Origin: Litsea cubeba
Lineage: Eukaryota > Streptophyta > Magnoliopsida > Laurales > Lauraceae
NCBI GenBank assembly: GCA_012931725.1
Contig: CM022946.1
Location: 2,769,200-2,833,199, forward strand
Reading direction: 5' to 3'
Length of the DNA: 64,000 bases
Below are positions 1 to 7,956 of the stretch, piece after piece. Numbering within the stretch: the stretch's first letter is position 1; each line of letters opens with the position of its first letter. The position numbers and the translations under genes were made by a program. The notes below the pieces were generated by a model, which saw only the letters and a program-made list of their open reading frames with translations, was not told where the DNA came from and did not search any database.

Positions 1-940
1 CTGAACCAACTCAGCCCGTCTTGGCCAAATCGACTCGACTCGAAGGAATGTCCTGAGTCGATCAAAACTCAAGACTGTCGCAATTATGTCAAGGCTTGGT
101 CAAAATTCTGTTGACTCGGTCAAGACTTGGTTGACTTGGCTTAAATTCATTTGCGATTGAGAAGACTAGAAGTAATGAGAAAGCATTTATACTTTTTCCA
201 ATGTGTGATACTTTTATTCTCTGTTTTGATTTATTGAGTCAGATCTTGGAGTTTACTCAGCTTGTTAAGCTTTCACCTTTGAGTCATGTTTTCGAGATTT
301 TAAATGCAGGGTGACACTACTGGGGCTTAACGTGACATTGTTCTCACATAAAGAGGCAATCTTAAGGATCTTCATGGCTCATTATATGGCGCTCACGGCC
401 TACATCTTCTATATTGGAATAAATTTCTGTTTTTTTTTTTTTTTTTATGAGGGACTCGAACTTACACACCAATATACACTACACGTTCCTAACCAGCTGA
501 GCAACAGCCCATGACAAATTTCTCTTCTTTGAGGCCTTGAGACCCACAGCAGCACTTCACTCAGACAGTCAGACCTGTTTTATTTTGTTTAATTCATGGA
601 GACCTGCAGTGTTTACCTTGAGGATTCACATTTTGGTATGCTATGTGCTCATTCATGTATATTTACATCGGTTATATAAAATTTGACTCAACTCGAACTG
701 ACTCAGCCAAGCCATTGAGTCTCACCAAGTCTACAAAATACTCAGTCAGGCTACCCCAAGTTACTTGATTTGATGCCTGTCCAGATCGGACAGGAAATTT
801 GAAAACTAGAACAGCAGTTTGCATTAGGCCAGAAACAGTCAATATCTCCAGAGTCTAATTTCAATTCCCCCCAAATGTATTACAATAAGATGACACTCTA
901 TTTCAAAAAAATATTTAAACCTACAGTGAAATATATATAC
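1..940. other. Repeat-rich left flank, no gene
   Basis: No convincing coding exon is seen. Two stretches (about 1-140 and 680-790) are rich in GACTCAG/GACTTGG-type words, and the second is roughly the inverse of the first, so this may be a degraded inverted-repeat element cut by the window edge. A SINE lies at 429-515. The short open frame at 311-514 runs through the SINE tail and resembles nothing I know. I looked here for the missing first exons of the Derlin gene and did not find them. Confidence 0.5.
429..515 (-). mobile_element. Short tRNA-derived SINE
   Basis: Read on the minus strand, this is a tRNA-like head with an A-box-like GCTCAGCTGGTTAGG and a B-box-like GTTCGAGTCCC, followed by a poly-A tail (poly-T at 430-446 on the plus strand). 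It is flanked by the direct repeat AAATTTCT at 421-428 and 516-523, which supports retroposition. A relative lies in the kinase gene intron at about 30571-30696. Confidence 0.7.
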
Positions 941-1517
941 TGATGGGTCAGGCCCAACCCGGATTACGGTAAAGAGTCAGGTCCAGACAACCCGGTCCGT
1001 CCAAGGTCATGGGTCAGGCCAGTTTACCTCAGTTGGTATTCGAAACTCGTTGAAGGAAGCCTCGTCACGTCAAGGCCTCCGAGTCATCACAACGAAGTCC
1101 TCCCCTCACCCGCTCTTACCAAATCTCGCGAAGAAACTCTCGCCTGCCCTCCACCTTGCTCGTTCCTCGAGGACACGTCTGAGGCTCCAGGCCCTCCGCC
1201 TTGCTCGTTCCTCGAGGACACGTCTGAGGCTCCAGGCTCCAGAGAGACGTTGCTTTATTTTTGAATCCCATCTGTTGGGGATGGTTATAAATTCAGGGTC
1301 TCCTCATCACTTGAGGGGCAATGATAAAAATCTTACTCACCTCTCTCTCGCTTGTAATCCACCTTATCAATCAAAGATCACCATATTCAAAGTGGACGTA
1401 GGTCATACAGACTGAACCACTATAAATCCCCTCTCTCTCTCTCATTTATTTACTACATTCTCACCTAGCATTTATTACTTGACCGGTGGTGTCCGAAACC
1501 TATCTTTGGCATCATCA
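941..1517 (+). repeat. 5' LTR of the Tat-type element
   Basis: This 577-bp terminal repeat includes a TATA-like CTATAAAT near 1420 followed by a CT-rich run, a plausible promoter and transcript start. About 1163-1240 contains two tandem copies of a roughly 45-bp unit carrying CTCGAGGACACGTCTGAGG, followed by short CCAGGCT units. The 3' LTR has one more 7-bp CCAGGCT unit, which accounts for the whole length difference. Confidence 0.95.
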
Positions 1518-1520
1518 GTT

Positions 1521-1537
1521 TGGCGCCGTCTGTGGGA
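1521..1537 (+). promoter_or_regulatory. Primer-binding site
   Basis: TGGCGCCGTCTGTGGGA lies four bases after the 5' LTR. The first nine bases fit the complement of a tRNA-Asp 3' end as I remember it, while the rest fits less well, so the primer tRNA is uncertain. The site contains the palindrome GGCGCC, which recurs in the repeat tracts of this element. Confidence 0.75.
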
Positions 1538-1570
1538 ACGAACAAAAGTTCTCATCCTATTTTAAAAATC

Positions 1571-4500
1571 ATGGTGATCAGCACAAGATCAGTAAGACGA
1601 GAAGACAATCCCGTCCAAGCTACAGGTCCAGGTCCTTCCAGGCGCCCGGACTCCCCTACCCGGGGAAATAATGGTCCTCCACCGGGTAACCCCTCTCTGA
1701 ATACTCTCCCCCCTGCACCGACTCCGCAGCAGATGCTGGAAACCATGCAACAGCTGTTGGCCCAAAACCAACAAATCTTGCAACTCATGCTGGCGGGACA
1801 AGGAGGAGCACTCCAGGGTGGAGCACCTCACTCAGGCGCCCATCCCCCGGGCGCCCATCTCCCAGGCGCCCAGGATGGAGCACCCCTCCCGGGCGCCCAT
1901 CTCCCAGGCGCCCAGGATGGAGCACCTCTCCCGGGCGCCCGTCTCCCAGGAGCCCAAGACGGAGCAGCACCACACCAAGGCGCCCATACTCTCGGCGCCC
2001 AGAGAAGAGCACCTCACTTGGGCGCCCCTCATCATGGCGCCCAAGGTCGAGGACCACATCATGGCCTCCATGGCCGAGGAGCACATCAGAGCTTCCGTGA
2101 CCACGAAGTTCCTCCACCCCCTGGTAGAGCCCATGGAGGGTTACCACCTCGACCCTTCCCTCAGGACGAGGAGGACTCTCACTTCCAAGAAGGGGGAAGT
2201 GAGAATCACTGCATGGAAGATGAAAGTTATTTCCCCGGTCCATCCAGGGAGCTTCACAGTCACTGGGAGGAAAAAATCAAAGAGATGCAGAATCAACTGG
2301 GCGATGTCTTCAATGCAATGAAGGCCCAGGCACCGGAGACTGTGGATTATCTAGTCGGGCGGACGGATACACCGTTCAAACCCGATATTGTACATTACCC
2401 GCTTCCAAGAAAGTTCAAGATGCCGTCCATGGAGACCTTCGATGGGAGGAAGGATCCATTAGACCATCTTGAAACTTACAAAACCAGGATGCAGCTCCAT
2501 AACATCCCTGACGAGATAATGTGCAGAGCCTTTCCAACCACTTTGAAAGGTTCTGCCCGCCTGTGGTTCGCAAATCTCCCCTCAGCATCCATCGCCACCT
2601 TCGGAGAGTTGAGCAAGTCTTTCGTCTCGCACTTCATAGGTGGGCGCCGCCACCAGAAGCCCGCAACACACCTGCTTAGTATAAAGCAGGAGGAGAATGA
2701 AAGCCTACGGAGTTACCTCACTCGTTTTAACGAGGAGGTACTCCAAATCGAGGAGCCCGACGACAAGGTCTCCATGACGGCTTTCCTTGGAGGCCTTCGT
2801 TCCTCGAGTTTTCTCTTTTCCGTAATGAAGCGCCCGCCGAAGAGCTTCTCGGAACTATTGGCCAAGGCCCAAAAGTATATGAATGCGGAAGACATCACCA
2901 GGGCAAGGCGCGGAGAATCCTCCAGAGCGAGCAATAAGGGAAAAGAGAGGAGCAGAGACGAGAAGAAGGAAGCTAGCAACAAGCGGAGCAGGACAGAGAG
3001 AGTACCTGTCAGAGACCGGCTTGGTCCCGCTCCGCAAAGGGACAGGCTGGCGTTCACGCCTCTCACAGCCACGGTGGAGCAGATCTTGTTCCAAATACAA
3101 GATGACCTAGCCATAAAATGGCCAGGAAAGATGAAATCTCCTCCGAATCGGAGGAATCCGAACAAATACTGTCGCTTCCATCGCGACCATGGCCATGACA
3201 CTGACGACTGCTACGAGCTCAAACGCCAGATTGAGGATTTCATCCAGCACGGCCACCCACGTCAGTATGTTGCCGGCAGGGGACAAGCACCTCCACCACC
3301 TCCACCTCACAATCAGGAAAATCAGCAACCGATCGGAGAAATCCGAACAATTTCTGGAGGGCTAACAGAGTCGTTCTCGGCCATGAAGGCCCATGCCAGA
3401 AAGGCAAGGCATCCTGAGGAGGCACGCCCGTCCAAGGCGCCAAGGCATGGAGATAATGAAGTTATATCCTTCTCAGACAAGGATTTGGAGGGGATCCAGC
3501 ACCCTCACGACGACCCTCTAGTGCTCACGATGACGGTCGCCAATTTTCAAGTGCATAGGATCCTGGTAGACAGTGGAAGCTCTGCAGACATTCTGTTTGT
3601 AGAAACTTATGACAAGCTGAGGCTGGGACGAGAAAGGTTGCAGCCCGTCAAGTTTCCTCTCATCGGCTTTTCAGGAGAGAATGTGTATCCCCTTGGGGCA
3701 ATCACACTGCCAGTCACAGCCGGGACTGCGCCTCGAACTTCCACAACAATGGTCAATTTCCTGGTGATTGACTGCGCATCGGCTTACAATATCATCCTGG
3801 GGCGTCCAACTCTTAATGCCTTAAGAGCGGTCCTCTCTACGTTTCATCTCATCCTCCGGTTTCCAACTCCTAATGGGATCGGAGAGGTAAGAGGGAATCA
3901 AGTAGCTGCAAGGGAATGCTACGTCTCCTCTATGAAAGCCAAGAAAACGCAGGAGGCGTTACAAGTCGAAATCTCGGACCCAAGAGATGAAACCACGGCA
4001 GAGAGAGGAGAACCAGTCGAGGAGCTCACCTCAGTGGTCCTAGATGAAGACTTCCCAGCCAAGAGAGTACATATTGGCTCTTCTCTCCCTGAGGATCGGG
4101 CCAGCCAGCTGACGGACTTCTTGAGAAGTAATATGGATGTTTTCGCATGGTCGCATGCGGATCTTGAAGGGATTGATCCCGACGTCGCAACCCACCGCCT
4201 CAATGTCGACCCTGGCTACAAGCCTGTCCGACAAAAGCTTAGAGGGGCCTCCACAGAAAGGGCCCAAGCAATGGACAATGAAGTCGGAAAGTTACTGGAG
4301 AACGGGGCTGTCAGGGAAGTAGCCTACCCTGAATGGCTCTCAAATGTTGTGATGGTGAAGAAGTCCAGCGGAAAATGGCGCCTGTGCGTTGACTTCTCGG
4401 AGGTTAACAAAGCGTGCCCAAAGGACAGCTACCCCCTACCAAGGATTGACCTCCTCATCGACGCCACAGCAGGTCATGAACTACTCTCGTTTTTTGATGC

Positions 4501-6415
4501 ATACTCTGGATACAACCAGATTAGCATGCACCCCCCGGATCAGGAGAAGACATCATTCATCACCCCGAAAGGAACCTACTGTTATAGGGTCATGCCTTTC
4601 GGACTGAAGAATGCGGGCGCCACCTATCAACGTCTAGTGAACAAGATGTTCCACTCTCAAATCGGGCGGACCATGGAGGTTTACGTAGACGACATGCTGG
4701 TGAAGAGCCTCGCCGCAGCCGACCATATCGCCCATCTGCGAGAGACCTTTGACACTCTCAGGCTTTTTCGCATGAAATTGAATCCTGAGAAGTGTGCCTT
4801 TGGTGTAGGATCCGGAAAGTTCTTAGGTTTTATGGTCGACCAGAGGGGGATCGAGGCGAACCCAGATAAAATCAAGGCCATAATAGATATGAAGTCACCC
4901 TCTTCCACAAAGGAGTTGCAGCGCCTCAATGGAAGGATTGCGGCACTTAGCAGATTTGTCTCCAAATCTGCAGACAAGTGCTTACCCTTCTTCAAGATCC
5001 TCCGCAAAACATTCCAATGGGGGCCCGAGGCTGAAGAAGCATTCCAGAAGCTCAAAGTTTACCTGACCGCTCCCCCTCTCCTCTCGCATGCTACACCAGG
5101 CGAAGTGCTGTACCTGTATCTTTCGGCTTCACCCTCAGCCGTGAGCTCTGTTCTCATAAAGAATCAGGACGGAGCGCAAAAGCCTATCTACTATGTGAGC
5201 AGAGCCTACCGAGGGGCAGAGTCCAAATACCCAGAGCTCGAAAAACTGGCCCTCGCCCTGATCTCCACTGCAAGGCGTTTACGACACTATTTTCAGGGCC
5301 ACACCGTGGTGGTAGTAACAGATCAACCTTTGAAAAGAGTTTTGGGGAAACCTGATGTAGCTGGAAGACTTGTGAAGTGGGCGGTAGAGCTGGGGGAGTT
5401 TGATGTTAAGTATCAACCAAGGTCTGCCATCAAAGCACAGGCTCTAGCTGACTTCGTAGCCGAATTCACTTATGATGAAAACCAAGTAGATGGAACAGCG
5501 GTGCTCACCTCCTTGCTAGCACCACAGGACCCTCAAACCCTGGGCGCCCAGCTTCCCTCGGGCGCCCAGCCTCTCCTCGAAGCCCCTGGCGCCTCACTCC
5601 CTCCTCAAACCCTGGGCGCCCAGCTTCCCTCGGGCGCCCAGCCTCTTCTCCAAGCCCCTGGCGCCTCACTCCCTCCTCAAACCCTGGGCGCCCAGCTTCC
5701 CTCGGGCGCCCAGCCTCTTCTCCAAGCCCCTGGCGCCTCACTCCCTCCTCAAACCCTGGGCGCCCAGCTTCCCTCGGGCGCCCAGCTTCCCTCGGGCGCC
5801 CAGCCTCTTCTCCAAGCCCCGGGAGCCTCACTCCCTCCTCAAACCCTGGGCGCCCAGCTTCCCTCGGGCGCCCAGCCTCTTCTCCAAGCCCCGGGCGCCT
5901 CACTCCCTCCTCAAACCCTGGGCGCCCAGCTTCCCTCGGGCGCCCAGCCTCTTCTCCAAGCCCCGGGCGCCCCACTCCTCCCTCAAACACTGGGCGCCCA
6001 GCTTCCCTTGGGCGCCCAGCCTCTTCTCCAAAGCGCCCAGGTACCTCCCCAGAGGTCGATTGCCCCGCCTTTACCGGTCTGGAAATTGTATGTTGATGGT
6101 TCGGCAACCACAGACGGAGGCGGAGCTGGCTTCATCCTGATCAGCCCAGATGGTACACCCATCAAGTATGCAGTGAAGCTCCACTTCATTGCATCAAATA
6201 ATGAGGCCGAGTATGAGGCACTCTTATCAGGACTGAGGTTGGCGATCGAAATGGACGCCAAATCAGTTCTTGCTCACAGTGATTCACAATTGGTGGTGAA
6301 TCAAATAAATGGCGAATTCGAGGCAAAGGAGGAAAGGATGCAAGACTACCTCAATATGGTCAAAGGATTGGTCAAAAGTTTTCAATGCTTTCAGATCTGC
6401 CATATTCCTCGATGA
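1571..6415 (+). CDS. Ty3/gypsy gag-pol: Gag, protease, RT, RNase H, second RNase H (ends at in-frame TGA)
   Basis: This is the structural and enzymatic polyprotein. I use the ATG at 1571; the open frame extends back to TTG 1520, but that lies in the primer-binding site. In order: a Gly-Ala-Pro-His-rich repeat (about 1815-2090); a retrotransposon Gag domain (about 2380-2880); a zinc-knuckle-like CRFHRDHGHDTDDC (about 3170-3210); an aspartic protease with DSGSSAD (about 3569); reverse transcriptase with YVDDM (about 4681-4695); a gypsy RNase H (about 5080-5470); a linker of seven 72-bp repeats; and a second, archaeal-type RNase H beginning YVDGSATTDGGGAGF (about 6088). The frame stops at TGA 6413-6415, just before the end of the second RNase H. 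The same frame stays open downstream to 7804, so this is a nonsense change or a recoding site, not a frameshift. Confidence 0.9.
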   Translation: MVISTRSVRREDNPVQATGPGPSRRPDSPTRGNNGPPPGNPSLNTLPPAPTPQQMLETMQQLLAQNQQILQLMLAGQGGALQGGAPHSGAHPPGAHLPGAQDGAPLPGAHLPGAQDGAPLPGARLPGAQDGAAPHQGAHTLGAQRRAPHLGAPHHGAQGRGPHHGLHGRGAHQSFRDHEVPPPPGRAHGGLPPRPFPQDEEDSHFQEGGSENHCMEDESYFPGPSRELHSHWEEKIKEMQNQLGDVFNAMKAQAPETVDYLVGRTDTPFKPDIVHYPLPRKFKMPSMETFDGRKDPLDHLETYKTRMQLHNIPDEIMCRAFPTTLKGSARLWFANLPSASIATFGELSKSFVSHFIGGRRHQKPATHLLSIKQEENESLRSYLTRFNEEVLQIEEPDDKVSMTAFLGGLRSSSFLFSVMKRPPKSFSELLAKAQKYMNAEDITRARRGESSRASNKGKERSRDEKKEASNKRSRTERVPVRDRLGPAPQRDRLAFTPLTATVEQILFQIQDDLAIKWPGKMKSPPNRRNPNKYCRFHRDHGHDTDDCYELKRQIEDFIQHGHPRQYVAGRGQAPPPPPPHNQENQQPIGEIRTISGGLTESFSAMKAHARKARHPEEARPSKAPRHGDNEVISFSDKDLEGIQHPHDDPLVLTMTVANFQVHRILVDSGSSADILFVETYDKLRLGRERLQPVKFPLIGFSGENVYPLGAITLPVTAGTAPRTSTTMVNFLVIDCASAYNIILGRPTLNALRAVLSTFHLILRFPTPNGIGEVRGNQVAARECYVSSMKAKKTQEALQVEISDPRDETTAERGEPVEELTSVVLDEDFPAKRVHIGSSLPEDRASQLTDFLRSNMDVFAWSHADLEGIDPDVATHRLNVDPGYKPVRQKLRGASTERAQAMDNEVGKLLENGAVREVAYPEWLSNVVMVKKSSGKWRLCVDFSEVNKACPKDSYPLPRIDLLIDATAGHELLSFFDAYSGYNQISMHPPDQEKTSFITPKGTYCYRVMPFGLKNAGATYQRLVNKMFHSQIGRTMEVYVDDMLVKSLAAADHIAHLRETFDTLRLFRMKLNPEKCAFGVGSGKFLGFMVDQRGIEANPDKIKAIIDMKSPSSTKELQRLNGRIAALSRFVSKSADKCLPFFKILRKTFQWGPEAEEAFQKLKVYLTAPPLLSHATPGEVLYLYLSASPSAVSSVLIKNQDGAQKPIYYVSRAYRGAESKYPELEKLALALISTARRLRHYFQGHTVVVVTDQPLKRVLGKPDVAGRLVKWAVELGEFDVKYQPRSAIKAQALADFVAEFTYDENQVDGTAVLTSLLAPQDPQTLGAQLPSGAQPLLEAPGASLPPQTLGAQLPSGAQPLLQAPGASLPPQTLGAQLPSGAQPLLQAPGASLPPQTLGAQLPSGAQLPSGAQPLLQAPGASLPPQTLGAQLPSGAQPLLQAPGASLPPQTLGAQLPSGAQPLLQAPGAPLLPQTLGAQLPLGAQPLLQSAQVPPQRSIAPPLPVWKLYVDGSATTDGGGAGFILISPDGTPIKYAVKLHFIASNNEAEYEALLSGLRLAIEMDAKSVLAHSDSQLVVNQINGEFEAKEERMQDYLNMVKGLVKSFQCFQICHIPR
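1815..2090 (+). repeat. GGCGCC-rich repeat in the Gag N-terminus
   Basis: Repeated GGCGCCCA/T words encode variants of GAHLPGAQDGAPLP, about 33-36 bp per unit, becoming degenerate after about 1970. The encoded region is low-complexity and probably disordered. The same hexamer builds the repeats at 5530-6040 and 10160-10600. Confidence 0.85.
5530..6040 (+). repeat. Seven 72-bp in-frame repeats between the two RNase H domains
   Basis: Units begin at about 5534, 5606, 5678, 5750, 5840, 5912 and 5984. Spacing is 72 bp, apart from one 90-bp step caused by an extra 18 bp. Each unit codes for 24 residues rich in Gly, Ala, Gln, Pro and Leu (for example TLGAQLPSGAQPLLQAPGA). All length changes are multiples of three, so the frame is kept. 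The tract separates the gypsy RNase H from the second RNase H. Confidence 0.95.
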
Positions 6416-6457
6416 CAAAATGTTGCAGCAGACGCACTGGCTAGGCTCGCCTCGTCA

Positions 6458-7804
6458 TTGGAGGCCTCATCCACAGAACCTACACTCATCGGGCATCAGT
6501 TGGAGAGGAGCAAGTTAGATGTAGTGGTTGGAAACATCAACTGTGCATCAGAGGGCAGCGAGCCAAATTGGATGACACCAATAAAGGCTTTCCTCCAAGA
6601 GGGCACCGAACCAGAGGACCACCTTGAAGCGAAGAGACTCAGAATGAGGGCTTCCAGATACACCCTTCTGCAAAATATCCTTTACAAGAAGGGTTATTGC
6701 CTACCACTGCTGCGTTGCCTCTCCCCTGAGGATGCTGATTACGCTCTTCGTGAAATCCACGAAGGAATATGTGGGAACCATTCTGGAGGACGCTCCCTCG
6801 CCCACAAAGCACTAAGGCAGGGATTCTTCTGGCCAACCATGGCGAAGGACGCCAAAGAATTTGCTCAAAAGTGCGACAAGTGCCAGCGCTTCGCCACTGT
6901 AACCAGGCAGCCACCAGAAGAGTTGACTTCCATTTTGAGCCCGTGGCCTTTCTCCAAATGGGGTATAGATATTCTGGGCCCCCTTCCTTTGAGCAAAGGC
7001 CAATGCAAGTTTGTAGTCATTGCCATTGACTACTTCACAAAATGGGCGGAGGCAGAACCCTTGGCCAAGATCACAGACTTCAATGTAAAAAACTTTGTTT
7101 GGAAAAACATAGTCTGTCGCTTTGGGATACCTAGCGCCATCGTCAGTGATAATGGCAAGCAGTTTGACAACAAACTCTTCAACACTTTCTGCACAGACCT
7201 CCAGATTAAGCAGCCCCACTCCAGTCCAGCGCACCCACAAGCAAATGGGCAAGCAGAAGTCATGGTCCGAACAGTTCTTCGCAACCTCAAGACCAGGCTC
7301 GAAAGGGCGAAGGGTCTTTGGGCTGACGAGCTACCAGGGGTATTATGGGCATACAGAACTACGCCGAGAACCCCTACTGGCGAGACTCCTTTCTCGCTAG
7401 CTTTTGGGACCGAGGCAGTCATCCCTGTCGAAATTGGTGTACACTCCCTCAGGGTCCATCTCCAAGACACAATTAACAACGAGGAAGGACTCCGCATCAA
7501 CCTCGACTTGGTAGAAGAGGCAAGGGAGATGGCCACGGTCCGCAATGCAGAATACAAGCGGCGCATGGCAAAATACTACAACTCGAGGGTGAAGCCTCGT
7601 TCCTTTCAGCCAGGAGACCTAGTCCTGAAAAAGGTGATCCTCGCCACTAAAGACTCTCGCGAAGGAAAGCTAGGGCCAAATTGGGAAGGACCATATCTCG
7701 TGACAGAAGTAGTAAGGCCAGGCACATACAGAATCCAAAATTCTGATGGTAAGGCCCTGCTCCATCCGTGGAATGCGGAAGATCTGAAGAGGTATTACCA
7801 GTGA
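6458..7804 (+). CDS. Integrase part of gypsy pol (after the in-frame TGA)
   Basis: This continues the gag-pol frame after TGA 6413-6415. The first downstream ATG is 6458, but the end of the second RNase H lies in the open codons before it, so this is probably not an independent start. Integrase features include an HHCC-type zinc-binding segment (HEGICGNH and CDKCQRF, about 6755-6890), a catalytic core with WGIDILGP (about 6958), SDNGKQFDN (about 7144) and QANGQAEVMV with the catalytic Glu (about 7240), then a C-terminal region with FQPGDLVLKK and GPNWEGPYLV typical of gypsy integrases. It ends TGA 7802-7804. The integrase would insert the cDNA into the host genome. Without readthrough of the TGA it would lack a normal route of expression. 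Confidence 0.9.
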   Translation: MEASSTEPTLIGHQLERSKLDVVVGNINCASEGSEPNWMTPIKAFLQEGTEPEDHLEAKRLRMRASRYTLLQNILYKKGYCLPLLRCLSPEDADYALREIHEGICGNHSGGRSLAHKALRQGFFWPTMAKDAKEFAQKCDKCQRFATVTRQPPEELTSILSPWPFSKWGIDILGPLPLSKGQCKFVVIAIDYFTKWAEAEPLAKITDFNVKNFVWKNIVCRFGIPSAIVSDNGKQFDNKLFNTFCTDLQIKQPHSSPAHPQANGQAEVMVRTVLRNLKTRLERAKGLWADELPGVLWAYRTTPRTPTGETPFSLAFGTEAVIPVEIGVHSLRVHLQDTINNEEGLRINLDLVEEAREMATVRNAEYKRRMAKYYNSRVKPRSFQPGDLVLKKVILATKDSREGKLGPNWEGPYLVTEVVRPGTYRIQNSDGKALLHPWNAEDLKRYYQ

Positions 7805-7956
7805 CAAGTGGGCCAATGTACAAAAAGCATGAAAATTGTTTATTTCCCATTTCATTGTTCAAAGTAGACTATAAATGAAATAAACATGTTATTACAGAAA
7901 TGTGCTCCTTTCAATAGGCTATAAATTGCCAAACAAAAAGAAAAATACATATGAGC

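Noticed and set aside
449..515. Possible tRNA gene on the minus strand
   Set aside because: It has A-box and B-box words but a poly-A tail and a target duplication, and no complete cloverleaf could be drawn, so SINE is the better call.
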